This document shows positions 44,800-55,100 of a DNA stretch of 64,000 bases, piece after piece. Position 1 is the first letter of the stretch. Every line of letters starts with the position of its first letter. Both the position numbers and the translations under genes were made by a program. A model generated the notes under the pieces. That model was not told the origin of the DNA and ran no database searches. It worked only from the letters and a program-made list of their open reading frames with translations. This DNA comes from Fomes fomentarius (taxonomy: Eukaryota > Basidiomycota > Agaricomycetes > Polyporales > Polyporaceae): positions 1 to 64,000 of the forward strand of contig JABYQN010000016.1 in NCBI GenBank assembly GCA_022606135.1, in the 5' to 3' direction.

Positions 44800-46053
44800 C
44801 TACAATTTGGAACGCCTGACATCTCCCTTCTTCGGCGACAATTGTACCGTTCTTTCCTTCTGCACTCGCAATCCATCTGTGCCAAAATACCGACCACTTT
44901 CGAAGTTCCAACTGTCGTTCGCCCGAGGCCAGTTCATGAGATGGTCGACGTAGAATGCGAGGTCCACGTCAATCTGGGGTGAGAACGATAACGCAAGTAC
45001 TTGCGGCCAAATTGAAATGGCGTGCTCGAGTCGCACCTTGTGTTGTTTGGCTACCCATTCGAGGGCACCGTCGATATCGAGTTTGTACTCGTGCATTGCG
45101 ACGATGAGGACATTGTGGGGGTCGTCTCCGGCCGCCTGTTCTTTCTTGTATGATGCGATATCCTTCATCCAGCCATGTCAGTACGCTTGATTTTCTCTAC
45201 CGCGACTCTCTCTCGCCCTTACGTTGTCAAAGATGATGATGTCGGTGACGTCCGCACGCAGAGCATGCAGCAAAGGGTGCTCAAACACCTCCGCAGGAAG
45301 TTCAAGCCCCATCTCTGCCGCCGCATAGCAAGGATCTGCGCCGGAGGTGAATCTCCGGACGACCATATACTCCTCGACAGTGCGTAGCCTCCCCTCATCT
45401 CTGTCTCTCGCTTGCTCTACGACGGCCGTCGTGAAGAGGTCCCAGGCGCCTATGAACCGTTGACAGGAAATAAGTGTGGCATTCTGAATGAAGTGCGTCC
45501 AAAACCTGAATGACGTATGAGTGACCAAACATCATGTCCCAGTAATCGCACTCACTGTCTCGTGATCTCTCCAAGGATAGCCTCCTCCTTCGGCCATTCC
45601 TTGGAAGGATTCCGGAGGACATCCATGCATATATCGGCCATGGCGCGAGCTTGAGCCGCGTTCAAGTCGTCCGTATAATCATCGAAGAAAGATATCAGAT
45701 TCATGAGGTTGCATGCTGCACGAAAATGCTCTGTGACGGTATCAGAAATTTGCCGCTGCAACTTGCCTACGACCAAGTTCTTACCCTTGTCGGCGGTTGG
45801 GTAGGCGCGACCTACGAGTAAGCCTATGCCGGAAAGCAACCTCAGCACGACTCTCCCGAAACGACGTGACTGTGCACTTACCGAAGTTGCAGCGGTCGAA
45901 CACCTTTTGTGCACTCGGACTGAGCGCATGGAAGGATCTGAACCACTCTGCCGACTCCTCAGCAACTTCTTCATACAATGGAGATATACGAGGGGGAATA
46001 GGCCAATTGTCCATGGTCCGGGGCAGACGGATGACTCGAACGTGCCACCCCAT
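44800..46053 (-). CDS. Sesquiterpene synthase (TS2)
   Basis: Five exons on the minus strand (46053-45882, 45823-45785, 45730-45556, 45505-45223, 45162-44800) give 343 residues. Class I terpene synthase: Asp-rich motif FFDDYTDDL, NSE motif formed at the fourth splice (NDIASYKKE then QAAGD), and the RY pair in SGRYFG near the C-terminus. N-terminus LPRTMDNWPIPPRISPLYEE matches basidiomycete synthases of the DDYTD type. It should convert farnesyl diphosphate to a cyclic sesquiterpene in the cytosol; product not predictable. The second exon is only 39 nt (LLVGRAYPTADK). No P450, oxidase or transporter is adjacent. Nearly identical in structure to TS3 at 58 kb. Confidence 0.93.
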
Positions 46054-46110
46054 GCTGCGAGGTCTTCCTAGGGCCTGAGATAACAGAGCAATGGTCCGGA
46101 TTCTACTGGC

Positions 46111-46140
46111 CCTTCTTATACGGGGTTTGCATGCTTAGTA
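46111..46140 (-). promoter_or_regulatory. TS2 core promoter element shared with TS3
   Basis: On the minus strand ACTAAGCATGCAAACCCC is followed by a TATAAG box, about 65 bp upstream of the TS2 ATG. The same 18 bp and a TATAAC box stand at 59471-59494 upstream of TS3, while surrounding sequence has diverged more, which suggests constraint. Confidence 0.5.
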
Positions 46141-47380
46141 CCATGCCGCTGTTCGGGGGTATTGCCACCGGCCAGGGGTTTGGAGCCGTCTACTCAACGC
46201 GGACACGCCCAAATGAGCGCGGTCTTGTGGACTTCCTGTAGGTTCGACGCAAACCCCTCACACGGTAAACTTGCGCTTTCTCGGTGCTATCGCCTCCCCA
46301 TACTCGGCATAGTATCTTCTGACGATTACTTAATCTGTAGCAAGTTTCTGTAGTATATCAACATCTATATATCAATCCATGGCCACTGGAACCATGACGA
46401 CATTGCTTCTCCATCGAACTTGTGCGGGGTGGAAAACATAGAGTCTTTCCCCAGTCCACTACCAGTGCAGAGACACGGATATCATATTTAAGTACACGCC
46501 GGTCTTTCCAAACTTTGTAAAGCATGCAGGTTTAACCAAAACTGGTGCTCCTTCTCCTCCTCCTAGCGCTCAAGTTGTAGACGGTCTTCGAGTTTGAATC
46601 CCAAGCATGTGGTATTTTCTCAATCTTCCCTTGTGCCGAAGCTCGCTTTTTTGGGAAATGAAACGCTCACGCTGATACCTCTCCAGGCGCAGCCCATATC
46701 TGGATTTCAGTTACGACAGTGTGATTGCTCCAGTCGACCAGTAATCTGGGGGATCATAACCCAGATACGTCCTCAACGCCCTCGACTCAAGATGTGGCCA
46801 GGCTGGTCATAGCACTTGTTGGGCTGTGCTCTCCCCAATCAAGGACCGCCTGCCAGAATTGGTTTTCGGCCTTAAATGCATGCATATCACCTGTTTATGG
46901 CCAGGTTGATAGAAATATGCCGCTACTCTCAGATCTCAGCCCAGCTCACAGTATTACCAGGCCCTGCAGCGTCAGCGGTCCTCCTTCCCATGCCCATTTT
47001 AAACACGAAGCCACCCTAATGCACTTTCGCACTCCTAAATGTCGCGACATGATTACTTCCAGTGAGAACTAGAACTTCGCACTCGACTCGGCGCTCCTCG
47101 AATCCGACTCCTCGAATCATATTGCCATCGGATACTTGATTGACTGATGTTCCCAACATTCTCTTAGGTTCGGAGCAGTCTACATATATAAGTAATCAGT
47201 ACATCAGCTCGGAACATACCTTGAAAGCTCGCGCTGATGGTGTCTGCGCCTGTCTTCTTGAACTTCCACAACCGCACTGGCGGCCGCGTCCGTGTGTCGC
47301 TTCCTTCACGGCCGCCGTCACATAGAGTGACATACTAGTGACTTCCCTCAACGTTCGCGCCCCGGCCACTGACTAAGGAT
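46141..47380. other. Intergenic, no supported gene
   Basis: 1.2 kb of AT-rich DNA upstream of TS2; nothing recognised on either strand. Confidence 0.45.
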
Positions 47381-47530
47381 CGCCCCCGTTTTCACGAGCA
47401 GGTCCACGACATCTTCGTATCCTTGTCATGCAGCGCAATACAGCGGCATATGTCGCCGTTTACGCACATGGACGAGCACCCCGGCCTCAAGGAGCATGTT
47501 CGCAACTCGTGCCAGCTGCCAGCCAGCTCG
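47380..47530 (-). pseudogene. Ankyrin-repeat fragment
   Basis: Minus strand reads VANMLLEAGVLVHVRK, then MPLYCAA, stop, QGYEDVVDLLVKTGAI: about one and a half ankyrin repeats with a TGA where an Arg (CGA) is expected, and no rest of the protein. A remnant. Confidence 0.6.
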
Positions 47531-48054
47531 TTTTAGTACATACCGGTTATGATTGCGCCTTCGACTTCCCCGTCTCGTATCGCGTTCCTCGCCTCTATCG
47601 CTGACCCGTTCGCCGTGTACATTCAAGTTATCTATAAGGTGCGTCGCTTATCGGTCAATCAGTCCGGCGATGCCTTACACTCCATGCATACATGGGAACC
47701 ACCGGTTCTTCACGGTCACAGGAACTATGAACTTAGGCGCACTTCCCGAGCTGGTATGCCAGGCGTGTTCGGACCACTACACCGATATGCCTCTCGGGGT
47801 CTGGCTCGGGCTCGGTGTAGCCACGCGTGCTCACTTCAACCTCGAGGTGGACGCAGGTGCAGACGGAGATATGCTGGCCAGGGCTCCGACCGACTAGGCT
47901 ATCCCGTTGGGCGGAGAGTCGATGACTTCAAGTGCGCAAGCGTGTGCTAGACATTCGCGCTTTTGGACGTGAGCCTGAGGCGAGTACATATATCGCGCGT
48001 GCTTACAACAACTCCTCCGATATGATTAGGAGTTGTTGTGGGTGAGATCATGTT
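47531..48054. other. Unassigned; short open frames only
   Basis: Plus-strand frames of 114 and 133 residues overlap here. The former contains TGTMNLGALPELVCQACSDH but has no recognisable domain, so I do not call a gene. Confidence 0.25.
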
Positions 48055-48390
48055 CTTTGGCCTCTGCGGCGGCGTCAAGGCACGACTGGTACCCAGGCCA
48101 TTTTCCTCGCACTACTTGATGACATCCGGATCACGTCAAGGTAGTATAGTGTTCCACACTATGCACCATAGAGTTCACACGTTCAACGAGGAGTAGCGGA
48201 CAGGTTGAAGAGCTCGACCGCCGCGTTACTAGTATTGTCCTATGAAGCTGAGACTACTACCCCGTCACATCTCAGACCTACTAACTCACAGTCGACATGG
48301 AACGTCCTGTTCCCCGGCCTCGCGAGCTTCGGCACGACTGCTCAACAACCGAGCGTCTGCCCATTGTTTCGCATTGACTGAGTGAGGTGA
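48055..48390 (+). pseudogene. Second adenylosuccinate lyase fragment
   Basis: Matches the intact gene from about 30290 to 30560: GGCGTCAAGGCACGACTGG, then ACCCAGGCCATTTTCCTC, a retained intron with TTCCACACTATG, and GAAGAGCTCGACCGCCG. Several frameshifts and stops. Intron retention shows DNA-level duplication. It lacks the 3' end and is not followed by a repeat unit. Confidence 0.85.
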
Positions 48391-49017
48391 AGGGAAATAC
48401 AGTGCTGGGCGAGGTAGAGTCGGGAGTATAGGCGATGACTAGCTTTCTGCAGTTACACTCACTGTGGACACGTATCGATGCTTTGATGTTTCAGTCAGCC
48501 TGCGGACCAGCGAGCGATACGGTTGCGCCAGTCTCGCAGGAAAGGCTCCATGCGATATGGGTTCTCATCCCAGAAGATGCGCCCCCAAATCCAGATGCGC
48601 GGAGAGTAACTGGCGAGTGCGGTCAGCTGGCTCGTCGCATGGCACTTGGGGCTTTGTTTTTGCAGTGGTACAACGCACCAAGTGCATGTTGAAGTCAGAC
48701 CGACCCTGGAGCGGCAAGTAGAGCAGCAACTCACGGACATTAACGTCAATCATATCCATCTAATAATCTACAACACGACAGAAATGTAGACCCCGACAAC
48801 GAGAACGACGAAGTGGTCATCCAGCCCACCCCGAAGCTCTCCTCCCCTTTACGCGTGAGAGAGTGTGTGGGTCTACATTTAACTAACGCGTGAGCTGCAA
48901 GCGTCCAAGCGTCCTCAGCACGCACGCTGTCCTGAATCCTGAGTCCTTAATCCTGACACCCCGCCCGAGTCCGTCATATCACCTTTCGCGAGTATAATAT
49001 CTGGCTCGCTGAGGCGC
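48391..49017. other. Intergenic with weak minus-strand open frame
   Basis: A minus frame at 48495-48749 contains YSPRIWIWGRIFWDENPY; no family recognised, possibly another remnant. The rest is the 3' flank of the carrier gene. Confidence 0.25.
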
Positions 49018-50671
49018 CTAGATGTACGGCGGGCCGAGGGCTACAACGAATACCGTCAGTGCACGGGACGTACAACGATACCCTCCCATGACGAGATAGA
49101 GAGAAGACAAGGGGAGAAGACGCACTTTGGCGGAAGACGTTCAGCGTGAACTCAACGACGAGCAGGAGCACACCGCCGCCGGGCGCAAGTCGGAGCACCT
49201 TCGGCACGAATCCCTTGTACAATGCCGCGGGGCCCTCCTCCCGGGCGATCGTGACCAGTCTGCATGGACGCAAACGCAGACATGAGTCCACTAACCAGAG
49301 CAAGCGTCGGATGCAGCCACGACTTACGCAGGGTATGTCCAGTTGTACTTGGGTACGACACCAGGAACCTTGCTCCCTCCCTGTATACGTGACTTGACAA
49401 CATCGAAGCTGGATGAACATGCATATGTTAGCGCTCACGCCTGACAACATTCTCTCGCAAAGTGAATCACGGTGTGTTGATGGCGGTACCGACGAGGCCT
49501 CCGACCGTTCCTGCGATGAGGTCATTCACCAGCCGCGCCTTGTTCGTCTTTAAGAGAAGGTGGTGGTGGTGATGTGAGTTTTTGTGTTCTGCACAAGAAT
49601 GATCTGACTATGACGTACCTCGGCCTTCGGGAGCAATGACCGCACTTGGAAAATGCAGCCAAAGTATCCTCCGTTCCACCAGAAATGCCTATGACAGTGT
49701 AAGTGTGTATGGCAGCAAAATAAGGCGGAATGCATACCTCCACATGGTTGCTTCCATGCCGGCGTAGAGACCTGAACCGCGCCTGTGAATTCAAATGCAC
49801 GCATTTGAGTAGAGCCATGATACTGACCCAGTAGACCCTCCTTCTGCACGACCTTCCGCACGACGTCCATCGGTCCCGCGAATGTGCTAGACTTGTCTTG
49901 CAGCCTGCATTCGTGCTTAGGCACGACCTTCCAAGGATCAAGGAAAGGGTTGAGTACGTACTTGATTTTGACCAGCTCAAACGGCACCACCACAAAACTC
50001 TCCGTAGCTCCGGCGGCGCACCCGGTCGCGGTCGCGAGGTTCTGAGTCATCTTCTTCTCTCCTGTGAGAGTAAGAAAGCGCTTGCCCCAGAAGTCGTTCG
50101 CCGCACTGCGTGTCGACTGAGCGGAAGAACACGGATGATGTCACCGGCAGCGAAGAAGGTACGTACAACTTGGTAGCACGCTTCGGTGCTTCCATGAGCA
50201 GTGGCGGAAGAAGGCCGCGGTACAGCCGACCGAAGCTGCGCGTGTCAGAGGGAAATGAATGGTAGGGGGGATGGCACAAGCACAAGACAGACGTACCCCT
50301 CCTCCTTGATGATAGTCTGGAAGCTCCCTAGCACGCCCTGCTTGCTCCTCCCAGTCTCCAACTGCATACGCGTCTTGACCTGGTGCGCTCAACCGCCGAG
50401 ACGCGTGAAGATCCGTCCGGCCGACGCGACAAGCAGAGTACTCACGACATCTGCACGTCAGTCGTTCAATGCACTGTCTATGCGCCTTATGTGCATACGC
50501 TACTCACCGAGAGGATAAAATGTCAAGATTTCTGAGATTCCAGCGATTGCCCCGGCCGCAAAGTTCGCGACGAACGGGAGGGCTGCGAGCGTGCCCGAGT
50601 CAGTCCGACCACGCATACGATGAGCTGTATAGCGGTCATGACTCACGCTTTCGTTGAATTGCTTCAGACAT
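49018..50671 (-). CDS. Mitochondrial 2-oxodicarboxylate carrier
   Basis: SLC25-family inner-membrane carrier of the ODC (2-oxoadipate/2-oxoglutarate exchange) type, used in lysine metabolism. Roughly ten exons on the minus strand, all junctions GT-AG. Start MSEAIQRKPLPFVANF; the three repeats each show the carrier signature: FYPLDVVKTRMQLETGRSKQ (repeat 1), PFELVKIKLQDKSSTFAGP (repeat 2), and TPFDVVKSRIQGGSKVPG (repeat 3). Other support: GFGRLYRGLLPPLLMEAPKR, EGLLGLYAGMEATMWRHFWW, YKGFVPKVLRLAPGGGVLLL, and the end LGPPYI, typical of ODC carriers. Stop TAG at 49020-49018. The frame is intact throughout. Divergent from SRP9 with 230 bp between the start codons. Confidence 0.92.
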
Positions 50672-50901
50672 GTTGCCAGCGGAGGAATACGAGGAAGACG
50701 GAGAGGTCGTGTGCGGAGGTTCGATGACGGTAGTCCGAATGGAGCAAAAAATACGTGCTCATAATGATCTCAGCACGGCCTCGGCCTTCGCACCGGTGTC
50801 CGACCCCCGCGTTATCTACGCGGCGTCACACCCCTGTCACACATGGTCACGAGAGGCTTGTAGCGCAAAAGGCGCCCAGAAGTTGCTTCCGCCTCGCCGC
50901 G
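50672..50901. promoter_or_regulatory. Bidirectional promoter, carrier and SRP9
   Basis: Only 230 bp separate two divergent ATGs, so both housekeeping genes must share this region. No clear TATA box was seen on either strand. Confidence 0.6.
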
Positions 50902-51404
50902 ATGGTCTACATCTCGTCGTGGCAGGAGTACCAGGAGGCGGCGGAGGCTCTGTATGAAAAGTCGCCAAACACTGTGAGTGTGGTTCTTGTGTCTGCACTA
51001 CGCTGGCGATGACTGGGATCGCGCGCATCAGACAAGATACTGCGTGAAGTGGAAGCAGTCGGCGGATGGAGCGGGGAAGCTTGTGCTGAAAATCACGGAC
51101 AACACCACGGTGCGTCGCAGAGTCATCCTACAAGTGGCTTATACTGAGAAGATAATTGTGCGATGTGCAGTGTCTGAAGTTCAAGACCCACTCATCGGTG
51201 TTCTTGAACCGGTTCGACGCCCTGAACCTCTCCCTGATGCAAAAGATGCAGAACAGACGACCGACGCAGGCGTCGACCGCCCCCACCACTTCCCAAACAT
51301 CCCAACCGGCTGCGCCAGATGCCGGCGCGTCCGCCTCAGTACCAACGCCATCAGGTCCATCGGGAGGTGGGGTGAAGAAGAAGAAACCGAAGAAGAAAAA
51401 GTAG
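50902..51404 (+). CDS. Signal recognition particle subunit SRP9
   Basis: Three exons (50902-50973, 51032-51109, 51171-51404) give 127 residues. The first 70 match SRP9: MVYISSWQEYQEAAEALYEK, RYCVKWKQSADGAGKLVLKI, TDNTTCLKFKTHSSVFLNRF. SRP9 binds with SRP14 to the Alu part of SRP RNA in the cytosol and slows elongation. The tail is low-complexity (Thr/Ser/Pro) and ends in a Lys-rich cluster (KKKKPKKKK), as in fungal SRP9/SRP21 proteins, probably for RNA contact. Confidence 0.9.
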
Positions 51405-52245
51405 TCGAGGGTAGTGTGGGGAGGAGAAGGGGTCTCGGAACGCAGAATGCCCAGGTCAGGACTATCTGCATGCTCGATATCGTCACATCGTCGTGTTGTA
51501 CCATTCATATCATCCAAGGACCGGCTTTGACCACCGGTTTTGCGTCGGATCGTTGATCCAAGTGTTGGTGAGGTCCTGCCTTATGCCTCCCTTTCGATAT
51601 CCTCGAGGATCCCGTTTCCTGAGTATCTCGAGCTTCAAACTACATCGCTATGATATCACCACCCCCATCGTCGCAGATGGTGACCCTCCATGTTCGCTCT
51701 GTTTGTTTACAACATACGACACTACTAACAGATAATCTTCGGTACGTCTACTCTCTGTCATGAGTCTTGTGACGCGTTGACAATGGCGAACGCGCTTCTC
51801 AGTCCGCCCTAGTGCACACACACTCCGTTGATCTGCTCTTGTGTTTCGTCAGATAATGACGCCGCCATAGTACCATTCGAAGTTTGACGCCTGAGGACGT
51901 AAGGATGCAAGGGTCCTGCGGTGCTGATCAGCCAGAGAGTGGTCATGACCCGGGGCGAGGGTACTGAGACGTGTATATAGGGGTGCGCGGTCTCGGTCGT
52001 CGATGTACTGTCATCTACGACTCATTTTGAGGAGGCAACGTGATCCTACTACACTGGAATACTATATGCTATTTGTGTACTGCTGCGCCAGAACCAGAAC
52101 CATAATTCGACTTGTGATGTACAAAGGAATGATTGCAGCTCGTTGGGACCGGTCGAGGCCGACGAACGGACACAGGGTGGCAGTCTGAAGTCTGAAGATG
52201 CTACAGTTATATAACGTTGAGAGCGTGGCAGCACAGTCATACCCA
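51405..52245. other. Convergent intergenic region
   Basis: 3' ends of SRP9 and the HET gene face each other; short frames only, nothing recognised. Confidence 0.5.
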
Positions 52246-54225
52246 TCACACCAAAGCCAGATCAGTAGTGACCTGGAGAGCAAGCGTGTGGACTGGATTC
52301 ACCACATGCGGGGTAAAGGACAAGGTGAGCTCGAATCGCATCGAGCGCATGCCCTCTACATCTGGCAGTGCGAAACCGAACGTCTGGGCTAGGTCTGGCC
52401 ATTGGAGGATATGGTCCGCGGGGCACTCGTGCTCATGCTCATGATTGGAATTGGGAGGCGCAACGGCATGAAAGCCTGAGGGACTCTCATTGTCCCGGCC
52501 CTGCTCGGACGTGGTCTTTCGAATGTTCGCCCAGTGGACTATGGACATCCCAGAGCCCAACTCCGGTGGAGAGCTCTCGACTCGTGTGCAAGTGCCAAGG
52601 CTGAGGACGAAGGTATGATCGTCTGCAGAGTGGAGGGTCCTCAGCTTTAGTGTCAGAGTCGCCGGGGGCGTGCCTGACCAGGGAAGGGGCGGGAAACTCG
52701 TGGACGCGATGGAGAGCCTGTATCCTCCGACGCGCAACATCTCCTTGACGCTTGCGCGCGAGAAATGGAAGGGAGAATGGAAGCTCAGGTTAAAGGGGAT
52801 GGAGAGAGCTGGTACGCTGCTGGTCATCGCGTGTGGCGTAGAATTGTGGGCTAGGTAGATCTCTCTCCACACGGCCTTGGGCTGTCGTATAATACCGTCG
52901 CCGATGCCGCTATCACTGCGCAAGTCAGTCTTCGTGAGCGCCAACGGGCCCAGCACCGAGCGCGCGAAGCTTGTCATGTAGGTGTTTTGTGCGGCGACCA
53001 TGCACATGCTCCCGATGTAATAATCGAGGAGTCGCACGGAATCCGCGTCGGGTGGGAAAGGAGTCAGGACGAGGAAGAGACGCCGCCCGTTCTTTGACCA
53101 AAAAAGATCGCAGAACGTGCGCCCATTCATTTCAATGATGGGGACCCTCGCTAGGACGCCATGCGGCGTGACAGAAAATGTTGTCCTGCCTTCAGCCGTT
53201 GCCGTGGATCGCGCCTGTACGATAACTTAGCAGAGGAGGCCGCGGTTTGGTTTACTACGACTTACTTCGGTACGTTCACCTTGCCGCTGGGGCATGAACT
53301 CGATGTCCGAACATACCGCGAAGGCCGCGGGTGAAGGAGCAAAGAGGCACGAGTTCCCCTTCCCAGGCACGATGGTCGACTCCCCAACGACATCCGGGTC
53401 GTCGGACAACTCCGAGCACTCGCAACAAGAACCCCAGGCAAAGAGCGTGGTATCTGGGGTTTGTGTCAGAATCTCCTCCTGGAGACGCTGGAACGCCCTC
53501 CTGCCCTCGCCGTACAATGTGGGCATGTTGATGTCGAAGATCCCCAGCAAGCAATACGCCTCGTCCTCCACACGCGTCGTGCGGCGCCGCGCAGCCCACG
53601 ACATGCGCTTCGCAACGCTGATGTCCGAGAGAGGCGCTTCGAGGCGTAGAACGGACGCCGGGATCTGTGTGACCGTCTCGAGTAGCTCTGCGCAGTCGGC
53701 CTTGGAGAATAAGATGCGCCAGTCCTGCGAGACGAAGAGGACGACTTCGGGCGCGACAAGTTCTTGCAGAGTCCACCCTCGGGTATGCCACGTACTCCAT
53801 CTGAATGCTGTGAACATGTCTGCGTCTGTAGTAGAGCTAGACTGGGAGTCCGCTGAGTGAATGGGACTCGGAACATCGCGGAGGTATGCGTAGCATATGC
53901 CGGCGGCGGAGTAGTAGTGGAACATCGAGTTGATCGCTTCGGAGAGCTCGGCGCTGCTAGTCTTGTCGATGCAGCAGGTGTCGACCCAGAGCCATGCGTA
54001 GCCGTGCTTCTCTGCGAGTTGGCAGGACTCGCGGATCTTCTCCGATGCAAGGTCGCGAGGGTTCTCGCCGGTGATAGCGCACCTGGCGCGGAGATCCTGG
54101 ATATCCTGTAAGGTCTGCTCGTTGTTGCCCCACACGTGCGAGAGAATAGCGTATCCGGGTGCAGGGACGACTTCCGGAGAGACGAAGTATTTGAGTTCGG
54201 CACGGTGGGCACTCAGGAGCCACAT
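52246..54225 (-). CDS. HET-domain (heterokaryon incompatibility) protein
   Basis: Two exons on the minus strand (54225-53266, 53214-52246) give 642 residues. The HET domain is complete at residues about 20-250: YAILSHVWG, KIRESCQLAEKHGYAWLWVD, TCCIDKTSSAELSEAINSMF, YYSAAGICYAYLRDV, RGWTLQELVAP, and TRVEDEAYCLLGIFDINMPT LYGEGRRAFQRLQEEIL. HET proteins of this type (WVDTCCIDK) trigger cell death on nonself recognition or act in innate responses, related by fold to TIR domains. The C-terminal 390 residues carry no WD or ankyrin repeats that I recognise; they read as a mixed beta-rich region (RVPIIEMNGRTFCDLFW, RRLFLVLTPFPPDADSV). It may be an independent HET gene or half of a two-component locus. 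Confidence 0.92.
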
Positions 54226-55100
54226 GTTAAGGCTACCCCTTCAATCGTGGTATATCTAAGTGCCAGTGAGAGGTGAAATTCTGTGATCCATGAAAGCATT
54301 CTGGACGTACCCTTGTACCTAGCTGGCACTGAATGTTGGGGGGGGGGGGGGGGGGGGGGAAACAGGTAGTGACCTGATGGTCCTGAGTACTTGAGGCGGC
54401 TCTGAGTCAGAAGTGTAGGAGTCGCCGAATCAATCAGATATGTGTCGTGATGGACACGCCTGTCAGCGTGTTATTACAGACCATCTCGTGGTCAACGCGC
54501 TATGCATCGCATCTGAATAACTGTGGTTAGGTATCAGAGAGAAGGGAAAGATTCAACCGATGAGATGGTGCCGCGTCGGCTGCGTGCATCTGGAATTTGA
54601 AATTTTAAAGTGTACGCTGATCGGCGCTAACAAGCCACTGTACTCAACATTGATGATCCATGACCATCGCATGACCTGATGTACCTCTCGCTTTCCATTA
54701 CTTCATCAGACTTCCACTCACACGTGCATAATTACAGGTCAAAGACTCAGAGCACCGGCAAATCATCATGAATGTTGAACGTTGCACAACCGAGGGTAGC
54801 AGGTGACCGCGTGCGCTGGGACCGCGGCCCCGAAGTCTCTAGCAACCATCTCTTCTGAACTCCGTCTGCGAGGCTGGCCGAGCGCCCCTAAGGTCTAAAA
54901 ATTGGGCCCGATGCTCCCGACATACGGAGTTGCTAGTCGCGCCGGAAGGTCACGTCGTCATCCGAATTGAAGCACGGCCCGTTCGCCCACCTCGTGATGC
55001 CGACATGCGACTTCGACGAAGGCAATGAGGGACAACGGCGCGGAGTGATGACCGCAACATATAAGCCAGTGAGTGCGAGCTTCAGGACGGACCGAGAGAC
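54226..55100. other. Intergenic between divergent HET and GH78 genes
   Basis: Holds the poly(G) tract. No gene seen. TATA-like ACATATAAGCC at 55057-55067 lies about 40 bp before the GH78 start. Confidence 0.45.
54338..54359 (+). repeat. Poly(G) tract of 22
   Basis: 22 consecutive G in the upstream region of the HET gene, about 115 bp before its ATG. Could form a G-quadruplex or be a sequencing artefact. Confidence 0.9.

Noticed and set aside
45785..45811. Shorter second exon of TS2 using the TAG just before GTCGCG
   Set aside because: The upstream acceptor (CATAG|GC) restores the conserved Phe-Gly-Leu-Leu and is the only one shared with TS3, where the later TAG is mutated to TAT.
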